DNA of 64,000 nucleotides from Prochlorococcus marinus CUG1435 (GTDB lineage: Bacteria; Cyanobacteriota; Cyanobacteriia; PCC-6307; Cyanobiaceae): NCBI GenBank assembly GCA_017644375.1, contig JAEPLP010000001.1, forward strand, positions 186,001 through 250,000, read 5' to 3'. This document shows positions 54,605 to 64,000 of the stretch, in pieces. Below the pieces are notes generated by a model that did no database searches, had not been told where the DNA came from, and saw only the letters and a list, made by a program, of their open reading frames with translations. Made by a program: the position numbers and the translations under genes. The stretch's first letter is position 1, and each line of letters begins with the position of its first letter.

Positions 54605-55840
54605 TTAGCGATATAAATCGCCGTTTATAAATACTTTTCTCTTCAAATTGCTCGAAAAAACATCTGCCCATCTTTGTGCATCTAAAATCACAAAATCAGC
54701 AGGACAACCTTTTTTAATTAGACCATCCCATTTTAAATTTAATAATCTGCTTGGAGCTAAAAAAATAGAAGATAGAGTCATTCTCTCCCAGGGGTTTAGT
54801 TGAAGCATAGGCATCGAGCAAGACAACATATAAAAAGGGTCAAAATTACCAAATGGGTACCAAGGGTCTTGAACATTATCACTACCAAGAGATACATCCA
54901 CATGTGATTTTTGTAATTGCTTTATTGGCGCAACTGGTCTTTTTAATGAAGTAGTTTTATTACTTCGATTGAGGAGCCAAAAATTTGTTAAGGGTAAAGC
55001 AATAACCTTAATATTTTTCTCGGCCATTTTTTCTCCTAAATTTAAAATCTCTCTATTACTTAGAAAAATAAGACTACTCAAATGACTACAAGTGATCGGT
55101 ATACTATTAATTTTTAAATTTTCGATTGTTTCTAATAAAACTTTTATTCCCGCTCCAGGTTCAATAATTGATTCATCAATATGTAAATCAATTTCTAATT
55201 TATATTTACTTGCAAGAAGAAGCATCTTTGCTAGAAATTTGCTTGTATTTTTTTTATTGAAAGGAGGAACAATAACACCTCCTAAAATACCTCCATTAGA
55301 GGAAAATATTTTTGCCAAATCTTCTCCATCATTTGTATCCCAGAATTCCACTGGAGCTAGAGCAACGTATTGTAGAGTCAACTCAGATGAAAATTTTTTT
55401 TGTAATTTAAAAAGTTCAATCCAAATTTCAATAGATTGACCTTTATATGTATCGATATGACTTCTAATCGCTCGGTATCCATTTTGTATAGCAAGTTTTA
55501 ATGATTTCTCAACTCTTTCAAGAACCTTATCTGTAGTTCTAGTTTTATGTTCTTCAAGATTTACTGATAATGCTCCTTCATAGTTTGATTCCAGATTAGG
55601 AAATTCTGGCCAGGTAAAAGATTTATCAAAATGCGAATGCGTTTCAACAAATCTTGGGAATAAAATATTTTTTGGTTTTGTAACTTTATTTTTTAAAGGC
55701 TTTAACCCAGAAACAAATCCATCCTCCCAACTGATGGAAACTGAACATAAATCCTCTAAATCAATAATGAGGTTATCAAAATCCTCAATTGAACAAAGGC
55801 TTCTGGGAATAAGAACCTCAGCAGTGCCGGAATTACTCAA
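54605..55840 (-). CDS. Cytosine deaminase-like amidohydrolase
   Basis: 411 residues, metal-dependent amidohydrolase. The H-x-H site is in PRFVETHSHFDKSFTW, the third His in LEIDLHIDES, the fourth in ITCSHLSSL and the catalytic Asp in VSLGSDNVQDPWYPFG, the latter being typical of the CodA cytosine deaminase group. All metal ligands are present. The C-terminal KKGCPADFVILDAQRW is the usual barrel-side sandwich. Substrate could be cytosine or a related cyclic amide. It precedes the FAD oxidoreductase on the same strand. Confidence 0.82.
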   Translation of the reverse strand: MSNSGTAEVLIPRSLCSIEDFDNLIIDLEDLCSVSISWEDGFVSGLKPLKNKVTKPKNILFPRFVETHSHFDKSFTWPEFPNLESNYEGALSVNLEEHKTRTTDKVLERVEKSLKLAIQNGYRAIRSHIDTYKGQSIEIWIELFKLQKKFSSELTLQYVALAPVEFWDTNDGEDLAKIFSSNGGILGGVIVPPFNKKNTSKFLAKMLLLASKYKLEIDLHIDESIIEPGAGIKVLLETIENLKINSIPITCSHLSSLIFLSNREILNLGEKMAEKNIKVIALPLTNFWLLNRSNKTTSLKRPVAPIKQLQKSHVDVSLGSDNVQDPWYPFGNFDPFYMLSCSMPMLQLNPWERMTLSSIFLAPSRLLNLKWDGLIKKGCPADFVILDAQRWADVFSSNLKRKVFINGDLYR

Positions 55841-55968
55841 AATTTTTAAATTTTTTTTTATTTTAAAACATAAGAAAACTTTACTGACTTAAAAAATAAT
55901 TCAAATTTCGCTAAAAGATAAAATAACTATGAAAAATTACCCTTGAGTTGTTAAATTTATAAATGTGA

Positions 55969-56042
55969 GGCGGGCGTCGCCAAGTGGTTAAGGCAGCGGC
56001 TTGTGGCGCCGCTATTCGGGGGTTCGAATCCCCTCGCTCGCC
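55969..56042 (+). tRNA. tRNA-His (GTG)
   Basis: GCGGGCG pairs with CGCTCGC; the anticodon stem GCGGC/GCCGC holds loop TTGTGGC, anticodon GTG. T-arm GGTTCGAATCC. The extra G(-1) opposite C73, the identity mark of tRNA-His, is encoded at 55969. No CCA encoded. miaB begins 71 nt downstream. Confidence 0.96.
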
Positions 56043-56113
56043 CTCAAAAAATTGCAGCAAAATTATTTAATTTGTAATTTTGACTTAAAGAATCATAAAA
56101 AATTTCTAGCAAA

Positions 56114-57505
56114 GTGCTAACAAAAACAAAACAAGACGAAAAAAAATTTCAAAAGAACTTAACTACTGGCAGTTATTGGATAACCACATTTGGATGTCAA
56201 ATGAACAAAGCTGATTCTGAAAGAATGGCTGGAACTTTAGAGAGAATGGGATATATCAGGGCAGATGATGAATTAAATGCGGATTTAGTCTTATACAATA
56301 CATGCACTATTAGAGATAATGCAGAACAAAAAGTTTATAGTTTTCTAGGAAGACAAGCAAAAAGAAAACACAAAACACCCAGCTTAAAACTCGTTGTAGC
56401 AGGTTGTCTCGCGCAGCAAGAGGGAGAGTCCTTACTCAGAAGAGTACCAGAACTTGATCTTGTAATGGGACCTCAACACGTTAATAACCTTGAGAACTTA
56501 CTAGGGAAAGTTGATTTGGGCCATCAAGTTGCGGCCACTGAGGAAACCTTCATTTCTGAAGACATAACAAGTGCAAGAAGAGAAAGCTCTATTTGTGGTT
56601 GGGTTAACATCATATATGGCTGTAATGAACGATGTTCATATTGTGTAGTACCTTCTGTCAGAGGAAAAGAGCAATCAAGATATCCAAATGCGATAAAAAG
56701 TGAGATACAAAAATTAGCTGATAAAAATTTTAAAGAAATTACTCTTTTGGGGCAGAACATTGATGCGTATGGTAGAGATCTTCCAGGAACAACAAAAGAG
56801 GGGAGGAAAGAAAATACTCTTACTGATCTTTTGTACTACATTCATGATGTCAAAGGAATTCGTAGAATAAGATTTGCCACGAGTCATCCAAGATATTTTT
56901 CAAAAAGATTAATTCAAGCTTGTTATGAACTTGATAAGGTCTGCGAACATTTTCATATTCCCTTCCAAAGTGGAAATGATGAAATCTTAAAGCAGATGTC
57001 TAGAGGATATACCATTAAAAAGTACAAAAAGATAATTGAAAATATAAGATCTTTAATGCCAGAAGCATCAATAACAGCAGACGCGATAGTTGCTTTCCCA
57101 GGAGAAACCGAACAACAATATCAAGATACATTGAGGCTAATTTCAGATATTGGCTTTGATCAAGTAAATACAGCAGCATATTCTCCAAGACCAAATACGC
57201 CAGCAGCAGTTTGGACTAATCAAATTCCTGAAGAAGTAAAAAAGGCTAGATTACAGGAAATTAATCGTTTAGTCGAGAAAACTGCCAGGATTAGAAACCA
57301 ACGATACATTAATAGTGTTGAAAGTGTTCTAATTGAGGGTTTAAATCCAAAAAATTCTTCACAAATTATGGGTAGGACTAGAACAAATAGACTAACTTTC
57401 GTAGAGGTTCCCAATAACATGCAATTTAATTTTTCAATGGGAGAGGAGATAGATGTCAGAATTAATGAGGCAAGACCTTTTTCTTTAACAGGTGAACTTT
57501 GCTAA
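56114..57505 (+). CDS. miaB: tRNA-2-methylthio-N6-dimethylallyladenosine synthase MiaB
   Basis: Radical-SAM methylthiotransferase acting on i6A37 of tRNA. 463 residues from GTG 56114: UPF0004 domain with [29 protein letters not shown] and VVAGCLAQQ (three Cys of the auxiliary cluster), the SAM cluster [24 protein letters not shown] and a C-terminal TRAM domain ([20 protein letters not shown]). Complete. The end overlaps the possible GTG start of ddl by 14 nt. Confidence 0.95.
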   Translation: MLTKTKQDEKKFQKNLTTGSYWITTFGCQMNKADSERMAGTLERMGYIRADDELNADLVLYNTCTIRDNAEQKVYSFLGRQAKRKHKTPSLKLVVAGCLAQQEGESLLRRVPELDLVMGPQHVNNLENLLGKVDLGHQVAATEETFISEDITSARRESSICGWVNIIYGCNERCSYCVVPSVRGKEQSRYPNAIKSEIQKLADKNFKEITLLGQNIDAYGRDLPGTTKEGRKENTLTDLLYYIHDVKGIRRIRFATSHPRYFSKRLIQACYELDKVCEHFHIPFQSGNDEILKQMSRGYTIKKYKKIIENIRSLMPEASITADAIVAFPGETEQQYQDTLRLISDIGFDQVNTAAYSPRPNTPAAVWTNQIPEEVKKARLQEINRLVEKTARIRNQRYINSVESVLIEGLNPKNSSQIMGRTRTNRLTFVEVPNNMQFNFSMGEEIDVRINEARPFSLTGELC

Positions 57506-57518
57506 TAATTTTTTCAAA

Positions 57519-58586
57519 ATGATTAGTGAAAATAAAAAATGTATTGGATTAATATTTGGTGGCAATTCAAATGAACATGAAGTATCAATATCCTCTGCAA
57601 AGACGGTTTTTCAAGCCTTCAATTCAGAAATAAATAAACAACGCTTCACTGTTAAAGCCTTTTATATAGATAAATGTGGAGATTGGATTGATAGTGATAT
57701 CTCAGTTAAGATCCTGTTTGGTGAAATTGAAAACAAAACAATAAAAAATCAAGAGACTTTTAACCCAAAAAAAATTAACTTCCTTGATGGAATAAAATTT
57801 CAAAATGTTGATATTTGGTTTCCTCTTCTACATGGACTTAATGGTGAAGATGGATCAATTCATGGATTACTAAAATTTACAAAAAAACCTTTTGTCGGAT
57901 GCGGCATTCTTGGCTCTGCTTTAGGAATGGATAAAATATTGATGAAAACAATTTTCTCAAATCTAAAAATTCCCCAAGTTAATTATCTGGTTTTTCAAAA
58001 CGAAGACCTAAGTAATAATGAAGTTAAAAAAAATTTAATTAGTGAAATAATAAAAAAATTAAATTTTCCTGTTTTTGTTAAACCATCTAACTCTGGATCA
58101 TCTCTTGGCATCTCCAAAGTCATAAATGAATCAGAAATATTTGATGCCTTAGAAAAGGCTTGTGAAATAGATTCAAGAATTGTAGTAGAGGAAGGTTTAG
58201 AGGTAAGAGAGATTGAATGTGGAATAATTGGAAGTTCAAAACTCATAACTTCTGAGATAGGCGAAGTAAATTACGAGAGTGATTGGTATGATTACGATTC
58301 AAAATATAATTCAAATAATAAAATAACTATCCCAGCCGAAATAGATTCTAAAATTACCAACCAAATTAAGGAAATTGCTATTCAAAGTTGTAGAGCTTTA
58401 AATATTTTTGGTTTTGCAAGGGTAGATTTCTTTTTAGAAAAATCTTCAAATAAAATTTTGTTAAATGAAATAAACACAATTCCTGGTTTTACAAAAAACA
58501 GTATGTTCCCAATGCTTTGGAAAGCTTCGGGTTTAAATATTGAACAACTTGTGGCTAAACTGGTAGACATATCTCTAGATTTATAA
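57519..58586 (+). CDS. ddl: D-alanine--D-alanine ligase
   Basis: Makes D-Ala-D-Ala for peptidoglycan. 355 residues from the ATG at 57519; an in-frame GTG at 57492 inside the miaB end would add nine residues. ATP-grasp fold with IGLIFGGNSNEHEVSISSA, FPLLHGLNGEDGSIHGLL, FVKPSNSGSSLGISKV, and the metal-binding end FLLNEINTIPGFT-like ILLNEINTIPGFTKNSMFP. Complete. Starts a cluster with the 136-residue protein, ftsQ and ftsZ. Confidence 0.95.
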   Translation: MISENKKCIGLIFGGNSNEHEVSISSAKTVFQAFNSEINKQRFTVKAFYIDKCGDWIDSDISVKILFGEIENKTIKNQETFNPKKINFLDGIKFQNVDIWFPLLHGLNGEDGSIHGLLKFTKKPFVGCGILGSALGMDKILMKTIFSNLKIPQVNYLVFQNEDLSNNEVKKNLISEIIKKLNFPVFVKPSNSGSSLGISKVINESEIFDALEKACEIDSRIVVEEGLEVREIECGIIGSSKLITSEIGEVNYESDWYDYDSKYNSNNKITIPAEIDSKITNQIKEIAIQSCRALNIFGFARVDFFLEKSSNKILLNEINTIPGFTKNSMFPMLWKASGLNIEQLVAKLVDISLDL

Positions 58587-58597
58587 TTTCGAATCAA

Positions 58598-59008
58598 ATG
58601 TTGCATGGACTTCTTTGGTTGCCATTACTCTTAATCTTCATTTTATTAACTGCTCTGGGATGGTTAGAAAGAAGACGACAAAATCTTTTTAGGATCTGGG
58701 CGAATGGTTCTGAACTTTGTAAGTTAGATAGTTCTGGTGCAGCTTCTTTAAAAGACGGGGAATTAAGATGGAGTGCATTTGAAGCTGGTACGTTTGAAGA
58801 TAAAGATAGTTTCACAATCAAGAAACTTGAATTAGTTGAATTAATGGCCCTAACTTCAGGAGAAGCTCCTCTAACGAGTGAATCTCAAGGGAAGTGTAGA
58901 TTGAGACTCGTAGGTGATGGGAAAGAGATGGATGTGCCATTTTCAGATGCAGAAAAGGCAAGAGAATGGATGGACCAATTAATGGAAAAAGCTCGATGTG
59001 ATTTGTGA
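58598..59008 (+). CDS. Conserved cyanobacterial protein between ddl and ftsQ
   Basis: 136 residues with one N-terminal membrane span (LLWLPLLLIFILLTALGW) followed by a positively charged RRR, then a soluble domain (about 35-136) with FRIWANGSELCKLDSSG, DGELRWSAFEAGTFED and CRLRLVGDGKEMDVPF. The span and its charged edge suggest an outside-in anchored cytoplasmic domain. Unknown function; its fixed place between ddl and ftsQ in picocyanobacteria hints at a role in envelope or division. Its stop overlaps the ftsQ GTG by 4 nt. Confidence 0.8.
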   Translation: MLHGLLWLPLLLIFILLTALGWLERRRQNLFRIWANGSELCKLDSSGAASLKDGELRWSAFEAGTFEDKDSFTIKKLELVELMALTSGEAPLTSESQGKCRLRLVGDGKEMDVPFSDAEKAREWMDQLMEKARCDL

Positions 59009-59730
59009 GAAAAAATACAGTAATCAATAATAGGCGCTTTTTATTTTTAATTTTCTTTTTATTTTCAACAAGCTTAATAAGCCTAAAAACCTTAAAAAAT
59101 GTTAAAATTCAGGACATCAGAATTTCAGGAAGTGAAATATTCTCCCAGAATGATTTATTAGAGAATTCATCTTTAGAACTTCCAACAAGACTAATTTCTA
59201 TAAAAACTAATTTTTTAGAAAAAGAGTTAAAACAGAATTTATCGCTAAAGAATGTTTCAGTCAGTAGGCAAATATTTCCTTTTGGTTTGAGGGTGCAAGT
59301 TAAAACAAGAACTCCAATAGCTTTTGGTGAGAGAATACTAAATAATGAAAAAATATTTGGTTTTATTGATAAAGATGGAATTTTCATAAATATACAAAAC
59401 GCAGAAGAAATAGATTTGAGCAAGTTAAAAATAAAAGTTTTTGGTTGGAAAGAAGAATTTAAAAAAATATTATCTAAAATATTAAATGACCAGGAGAATT
59501 TTGAATTTGAGATAGTAAAAATAACTTTTTCACCAAATGGATTTCTAACTCTTGAGGAAAGAGATTTAAAAACAATATTCCTAGGATTCAAACCTAATTT
59601 AATCAACTATCAATTACAAATAATCAATAACCTAAAAAATGAATTTGGGAAAAATAATTTTTCTGAAAAAATAGATAATATTGATCTTACTGATCCAAAC
59701 AAACCAAAAATAAAAGTGTTCAAACCCTAA
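59005..59730 (+). CDS. ftsQ: Cell division protein FtsQ (POTRA domain)
   Basis: Bitopic divisome protein. 241 residues from GTG 59005: basic start, one span at about 10-28 (RFLFLIFFLFSTSLISL), a POTRA domain (VKIQDIRISGSEIFSQNDLL to NVSVSRQIFPFGLRVQVKTR) and a beta domain with TPIAFGERI and FGFIDKDGIFI. This is the FtsQ/DivIB layout, and its place before ftsZ supports it. Slightly shorter than the E. coli protein. The start overlaps the upstream gene by 4 nt. Confidence 0.88.
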   Translation: MRKNTVINNRRFLFLIFFLFSTSLISLKTLKNVKIQDIRISGSEIFSQNDLLENSSLELPTRLISIKTNFLEKELKQNLSLKNVSVSRQIFPFGLRVQVKTRTPIAFGERILNNEKIFGFIDKDGIFINIQNAEEIDLSKLKIKVFGWKEEFKKILSKILNDQENFEFEIVKITFSPNGFLTLEERDLKTIFLGFKPNLINYQLQIINNLKNEFGKNNFSEKIDNIDLTDPNKPKIKVFKP

Positions 59731-59909
59731 TATTTAGGATTGAATTTTAAATAATTTTTCTTAATTATTGTAGTGTTGGTGGGGGTTTAGCATTTTATAC
59801 AAAATATTTATTAAATAAATATTTAAGGAATTTCCTCAACATTTTCCTACAGATGAGCTTAGTAAGTTCATAATGCACCCAATACTAGTATTAGATCCCT
59901 ATTTAAGAG

Positions 59910-61025
59910 ATGAGCTTCGGTAACAATCCAAACTTTGATCAATCAAAAGACATCCTTCCAAGTCAGAATGCCAAAATTGAAGTAATTGGCGTTGGTGGCG
60001 GTGGAAGTAATGCTGTAAACAGGATGATTGATAGCGACCTTGTTGGGGTTTCATTCAGAGTTCTCAATACTGATGCTCAAGCCTTACTACAATCCTCTGC
60101 AGAGCGAAGGGTACAGCTAGGTCAGAACTTAACAAGAGGTCTTGGAGCAGGTGGTAATCCAAGTATCGGTCAAAAGGCTGCAGAAGAATCTAGAGATGAG
60201 CTGCAACAATCACTAGAGGGATCTGACTTGGTATTCATTGCAGCAGGAATGGGTGGAGGTACTGGTACAGGAGCAGCTCCAGTTGTTGCTGAAGTGGCAA
60301 AGCAAAGCGGCGCATTAACTATTGGCATAGTAACTAAACCTTTTTCTTTCGAAGGTAAAAGAAGAATGCGACAAGCAGAAGAAGGAATCGCAAGATTGGC
60401 AGAGAATGTGGATACCCTTATTGTCATCCCAAATGACAGGTTAAAAGAAGTTTCTGCTGGTGCCTCTATTCAAGAAGCCTTTAGGAATGCTGATGATGTT
60501 CTAAGAATGGGAGTTAAAGGTATAAGTGAAGTAATTACCCGGCCAGGGGAGGTAAATCTTGACTTTGCTGATGTAAGATCTGTCATGACGGAAGCTGGTA
60601 CAGCTCTACTTGGGATGGGTATTGGCTCTGGTCGATCTAGAGCCATAGAGGCTGCTCAAGCTGCAATTAATAGTCCCTTATTAGAAGCAGGAAGAATTGA
60701 TGGAGCTAAAGGTTGCTTAATAAACATCACTGGAGGGATAGATTTAACACTTGACGATGTAAATTCTGTTGGAGAGGTTATTAGTGATGTCGTAGATCAA
60801 GATGCAAACATAATAGTAGGTCAAGCCGTTGACGAAACAATGGAAGGCGAGATACAGGTTACGGTCATTGCAACAGGTTTCGATACTAACCAACCATTGA
60901 AGCAACAAAGAATTAAAAACAGATTATCTAATCAATCTTTTTATAATGTTTCCGACAACAAAGAAACAGGAGCTAATATTCCAGAATTTTTGAGATTAAG
61001 GCAAAGTAAGAAAGATATAGATTAA
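59910..61025 (+). CDS. ftsZ: Cell division protein FtsZ
   Basis: Tubulin-like GTPase that forms the Z ring. 371 residues: [19 protein letters not shown], the tubulin signature [31 protein letters not shown], [11 protein letters not shown], and the C-terminal peptide IPEFLRLRQ that binds partner proteins such as Ftn2/ZipN. Conserved GTP-binding residues all present. The ATG at 59910 follows a 179-nt non-coding stretch that probably holds its promoters. Confidence 0.97.
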   Translation: MSFGNNPNFDQSKDILPSQNAKIEVIGVGGGGSNAVNRMIDSDLVGVSFRVLNTDAQALLQSSAERRVQLGQNLTRGLGAGGNPSIGQKAAEESRDELQQSLEGSDLVFIAAGMGGGTGTGAAPVVAEVAKQSGALTIGIVTKPFSFEGKRRMRQAEEGIARLAENVDTLIVIPNDRLKEVSAGASIQEAFRNADDVLRMGVKGISEVITRPGEVNLDFADVRSVMTEAGTALLGMGIGSGRSRAIEAAQAAINSPLLEAGRIDGAKGCLINITGGIDLTLDDVNSVGEVISDVVDQDANIIVGQAVDETMEGEIQVTVIATGFDTNQPLKQQRIKNRLSNQSFYNVSDNKETGANIPEFLRLRQSKKDID

Positions 61026-61042
61026 TTGATAGTTAAAATAGA

Positions 61043-61140
61043 GTGACTCGGTTATCTCGCCTGCCTCAAGCATCCCTTGTGGCTGCTACCTTCCGGTCCT
61101 GACCAGGTTTAGGCGTTAAAACCGCGAAAGGCCGAGTCAG
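61043..61140 (-). ncRNA. ffs: Signal recognition particle RNA (4.5S-type)
   Basis: Minus strand: the ends TGACTCGGCC and CCGAGTCA pair, and the apical domain holds GGTCAGGACCGGAAGGTAGC with CAGCC, the invariant GGAA tetraloop and internal loop that bind the Ffh M domain. About 97 nt, the short bacterial type. Lies between ftsZ and panB. The protein partner ffh is at 33-34.4 kb. Confidence 0.95.
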
Positions 61141-61184
61141 TGATATATTAGCAATTCTTGATCAAAAAAGATACATAAATACTT

Positions 61185-61958
61185 ATGCTACCTTCAGAAC
61201 TTATTAAGTATAAAGAAAATTCTCAAAGAATTATTGCATTAACTGCATGGGATTCCATATCAGGTTCAATTGTGGAACAAGCTAATGTTGATCTTGTTTT
61301 GGTAGGAGATTCCCTAGCAATGGTCTGTTTAGGATACAAATCTACATTGCCATTATCTCTGGAAAATATAATTTATCATACTAATGCTGTTACTAGAGGG
61401 TTTAAAAAGAAAATTGAAGAACAACCTCTAGTTGTTTGCGATATGCCTTTTTTGACTTACCAATGTGGAGAGGATAAAGCTGTAGAGTATGCAGGAAAAA
61501 TTATTCAAAGCACTTGTGCAAAAGCTGTAAAAGTTGAAGGGGCTGAACCAGAAATCCAAAAGGTTATTTCTAGATTAATAAGAATGGGAATCCCCGTAAT
61601 GGGTCATATAGGTCTTACACCACAAAGCTATTTAAATCTGGGATTAAAGAAACAGGGAGAAAGCTTAGAGAGCAGAGATAAAATAAAAAGAGAGGCCTCT
61701 ATTCTTGAAAAATTAGGATGTTTTTCAATAGTTCTTGAACATATTCCTGAGTTGCTTGCCAAAGAGATACAAAATAACTTAAAAATTCCCACAATAGGGA
61801 TTGGTGCAGGTATTTATTGCGATGGGCAAGTAAGAGTTACTGCAGATTTGTTAGGCCTTAATGACAATCAACCACCATTTTGCCAACCTGTTATTCAAGG
61901 AAAGATGTTGTTTAGGGATAAATTAAAAGAATGGGTAGCCTCTGAAAGACTTAATTAA
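61185..61958 (+). CDS. panB: 3-methyl-2-oxobutanoate hydroxymethyltransferase
   Basis: Makes ketopantoate for pantothenate and CoA. TIM barrel of 257 residues: LTAWDSISGSIVEQANVDLV, VLVGDSLAMVCLGY with the metal Asp, MPFLTYQCGEDKAVE, VKVEGAE, GHIGLTPQSYL and the GIGAGIYCDGQV motif. Complete. Its last 8 nt overlap the convergent hemW-like gene. Confidence 0.94.
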   Translation: MLPSELIKYKENSQRIIALTAWDSISGSIVEQANVDLVLVGDSLAMVCLGYKSTLPLSLENIIYHTNAVTRGFKKKIEEQPLVVCDMPFLTYQCGEDKAVEYAGKIIQSTCAKAVKVEGAEPEIQKVISRLIRMGIPVMGHIGLTPQSYLNLGLKKQGESLESRDKIKREASILEKLGCFSIVLEHIPELLAKEIQNNLKIPTIGIGAGIYCDGQVRVTADLLGLNDNQPPFCQPVIQGKMLFRDKLKEWVASERLN

Positions 61959-63174
61959 CCTCATCCCACCACTTAAACATAGAAATAAGAATTTGGTTGC
62001 TTAGCTCCATTCCTTTTGGATCACTTAAAAAAAATCTATTTCCCTCCTTTACTAATAATCCACTTTCAAGAAATTTTTCCCATTCTTCAAGCAATTTACT
62101 AAAGTTATTTTCAAATTTTTTGGTTTCCCAGTTTTGTTCTTTAAATAATCTATAAATATCTATCCCCTCTTTAAGTCTTAATCCTAACATTATTTTCTCA
62201 TCAAGTTCTTTATAGACAAATTCATTATTTAAAAGAGATGAATCTAAATAAAGTTCGCATTGCCTAATTACCCATTCTTTATATTCCTTACTAACTCTTG
62301 GTCTAGTAAATTGTTTTCCCCAAGGTGAACTAGTGGAACCTTGCCCAAAACTCCACCAACCAAACCCACGCCAATAAACTCTATTATGTCTCGATTGATG
62401 CCCCGGTAGAGAATAGTTTGAAATTTCATATCTTGAGTAACCTGATTTTTTTAATATTAAATTAGTTGATTCACTATTTCTAAAAGCTTCTTCATCACTT
62501 GGAAGTTTTAATTGTCCTAAATTATCTAATTTTTTAAAAACAGTTCCATTTTCAATATTTAAATCGTAAATAGATATGTGCGGTGGAGAAAACGTAATTG
62601 TTTTTTTTAAGTCATCTTGCCATTCTTTAAAACCACTAAGTGGCAAGTTTTGAATTAAATCTAAGCTCCAGCTTTTTATCAATCCAGAATCATATACTCT
62701 TTTCAACCATAAGCAAGATATTTCAGCATCATCTTTCAAATGCCGCCTTCCCGACTTTTGCAGTACATGATTATTAAAACTTTGTACTCCAAGACTAAAT
62801 CTATTTATCCCAGCATTGATGAATCCATAAAGATCATCTTGATTAAAACTAGCTGGGTCAACCTCCATAGTAATTTCAGCACCATAGTCAATTCCATAAT
62901 TTTCTTTAAAGAGATCAATTAACTCTTTGATTTGTACAGGATCTAAAATTGATGGCGTACCACCACCTATATAAATTGTCGAAAGAGGTGATTTATGCTT
63001 AATTGACAATATTTCTTTGTATAAAAAATTTAAATATTCTTTTACAGTTTTACTTCCATAACCTTGTAAAGTTTCGACTTTGTTTCCTAGCGGAATAACT
63101 GCAAAGTCACAATAAAAACACCTTCGATGGCAAAAAGGAATGTGTACATAAGCACTTCTTGGCAACTTACTCAT
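61951..63174 (-). CDS. hemW: HemW-like radical SAM protein (coproporphyrinogen III oxidase-related)
   Basis: 407 residues. Opens PRSAYVHIPFCHRRCFYCDF with the CX3CX2C radical-SAM cluster, then IYIGGGTPSILDP, FSLGVQSFNNHVLQKSGR, SWSLDLIQNLPLSG, YEISNYSLPGHQSRHN and the C-terminal domain with KEGIDIYRLF. HemW proteins bind haem and act as haem chaperones rather than as coproporphyrinogen oxidases; HemN has further conserved cysteines lacking here. Divergent from the PIN/TRAM gene. Confidence 0.87.
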   Translation of the reverse strand: MSKLPRSAYVHIPFCHRRCFYCDFAVIPLGNKVETLQGYGSKTVKEYLNFLYKEILSIKHKSPLSTIYIGGGTPSILDPVQIKELIDLFKENYGIDYGAEITMEVDPASFNQDDLYGFINAGINRFSLGVQSFNNHVLQKSGRRHLKDDAEISCLWLKRVYDSGLIKSWSLDLIQNLPLSGFKEWQDDLKKTITFSPPHISIYDLNIENGTVFKKLDNLGQLKLPSDEEAFRNSESTNLILKKSGYSRYEISNYSLPGHQSRHNRVYWRGFGWWSFGQGSTSSPWGKQFTRPRVSKEYKEWVIRQCELYLDSSLLNNEFVYKELDEKIMLGLRLKEGIDIYRLFKEQNWETKKFENNFSKLLEEWEKFLESGLLVKEGNRFFLSDPKGMELSNQILISMFKWWDEVN

Positions 63175-63270
63175 AATTTAAATACATTTTTAAGCTCCAA
63201 AAAAGTATGAAGGATCGAAAAAAATAAAATCCTTATTTACTCAATTAGTAAATCCTAGTAGATTATAGAT

Positions 63271-64000
63271 ATGACAGATATCTTAGTATTAATTTTATTT
63301 GTATTATCTGGGGCAGCTTCAGGATGGCTTGGAGTAGATTTGCTGCCAGTAGACACACTTAAACAGGTGTCTAACGTAGAGGGTTTTAGGATTGTTTTAG
63401 CAATAATAGGTTTCTTTATAGGATTAGCAGCTGGTTTTGTTTTCCTTCAACTTAGAAAAACGTTTCTTGATCAAATAAGGACAATGCCAACAGATCTATT
63501 AATAAGTAGATCTGTTGGATTAATTTTAGGGTTACTTGTTGCGAATCTTCTTCTTGCACCAATACTATTAATTCCCTTTCCTAGAGAAGTCTTTTTTGCA
63601 AAACCTTTAGCAGCAATATTAAGCAATATATTCTTTGGTGTACTTGGTTATAAGTTAGCGGATACCCATGGAAGAACATTATTGAGATTATTTAATCCAA
63701 GTAATACTGATGCTTATCTAGTTAACGAAGGTATACTTCCTGCTGCAAGTCCTAAAATTCTAGATACGAGTGTAATTATTGATGGCAGAATTAATGGCTT
63801 ATTAAGTTGCGGCTTGTTGGAAGGGCAATTAATTATTGCTCAAAGTGTAATTGATGAATTACAAACTTTAGCTGACTCAAGCAGTAATGAAAAAAGGTCT
63901 AAGGGAAGAAGAGGTCTAAAATTGTTAAAAGAATTAAGGGATTTATACGGAAGAAGACTTGTAATAAACCCAACAAAGTATGAAGGTAATGGGGTAGATG
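63271..64000 (+). CDS. PIN/TRAM-domain membrane protein (YacL-like), 3' end outside window
   Basis: ATG at 63271; the frame is open to the window end (243 codons visible). Four membrane spans in the first 135 residues (ILVLILFVLSGAASGWLG and following), then a PIN domain starting ILDTSVIIDGRINGLLSCG, where the DTSxIIDGR motif supplies catalytic aspartates, and VIDELQTLADSSSNEKRSKG. This is the order in YacL-type proteins of cyanobacteria and Firmicutes, which end in a TRAM domain beyond the window. Probably a membrane-bound nuclease; substrate unknown. Confidence 0.88.
   Translation, partial: MTDILVLILFVLSGAASGWLGVDLLPVDTLKQVSNVEGFRIVLAIIGFFIGLAAGFVFLQLRKTFLDQIRTMPTDLLISRSVGLILGLLVANLLLAPILLIPFPREVFFAKPLAAILSNIFFGVLGYKLADTHGRTLLRLFNPSNTDAYLVNEGILPAASPKILDTSVIIDGRINGLLSCGLLEGQLIIAQSVIDELQTLADSSSNEKRSKGRRGLKLLKELRDLYGRRLVINPTKYEGNGVD

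Noticed and set aside
59109-59606. 165-codon frame antisense to ftsQ
   Set aside because: Lies wholly within the POTRA/beta region of ftsQ and has no family signs.

Overview
The window reads as a chromosome segment of a marine picocyanobacterium, most probably a high-light-adapted Prochlorococcus. The pointers are very AT-rich DNA, tightly packed short-spaced genes, a nickel superoxide dismutase with its SodX peptidase, an ARC6/Ftn2 division protein, a LexA with cyanobacterial-type boxes, cyanobacterial families such as DUF3122, DUF3611 and TIGR03792, and the ddl-(136 aa protein)-ftsQ-ftsZ cluster. No photosystem gene lies in the window, so the assignment rests on these families and on composition.

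Layout. Bases 1-4125 are the end of a surface-polysaccharide island (flippase, pyruvyl transferase, glycosyltransferase). It is followed by a broken membrane-protein gene and a TPR/2OG-oxygenase fusion gene with near-identical repeats; a tRNA-Ala marks the return to core genes. From 7.3 to 23.2 kb is core metabolism: purine salvage, lexA, argF, ftsH, riboflavin (ribD, ribF), cobL, NAD kinase, pheS, surE, thiamine (thiE, thiS), larB and ispF. From 28.5 to 64 kb is core again: trmD/era, phoH, rpsP/ffh, ftn2, pdhA, a sigma factor, mnmA, lnt, the nickel-SOD locus, trpC, lpdA, murA, tRNA-Leu/argD, folC, tRNA-His, miaB, ddl, ftsQ, ftsZ, the SRP RNA, panB, hemW and the start of a PIN/TRAM membrane protein.

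The standout is a compact element of about 4.1 kb (about 23.19-27.32 kb) inserted in the 5' coding end of ispF. A tyrosine recombinase lies next to one end. The first 16 codons of ispF occur twice, as diverged direct repeats (40 of 48 bases identical). The copy joined to the ispF body appears to be supplied by the element; the displaced host copy survives as a 20-codon stub beyond the integrase. Inside are a single-tyrosine HUH replication protein, a stem-loop whose loop contains TCTTGATA (the core of phiX174/pC194-type nick sites), two small ribbon-helix-helix-like proteins and a secreted protein. The element also seems to bring its own expression unit for ispF: a terminator-like hairpin, a perfect AGGAGGT, and a 29-codon leader ORF whose stop overlaps the ispF start (ATGA). 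I infer an integrating rolling-circle plasmid or satellite that rebuilds an essential isoprenoid gene on insertion.

Other points of note: sodX and a TrmH/SpoU methyltransferase whose conserved N-termini lack any ATG/GTG/TTG start, two overlapping micro-ORFs downstream of murA, a tRNA-Leu only 5 nt ahead of argD, six perfect 18-bp repeats in ffh, and LexA-box-like sites in front of lexA.
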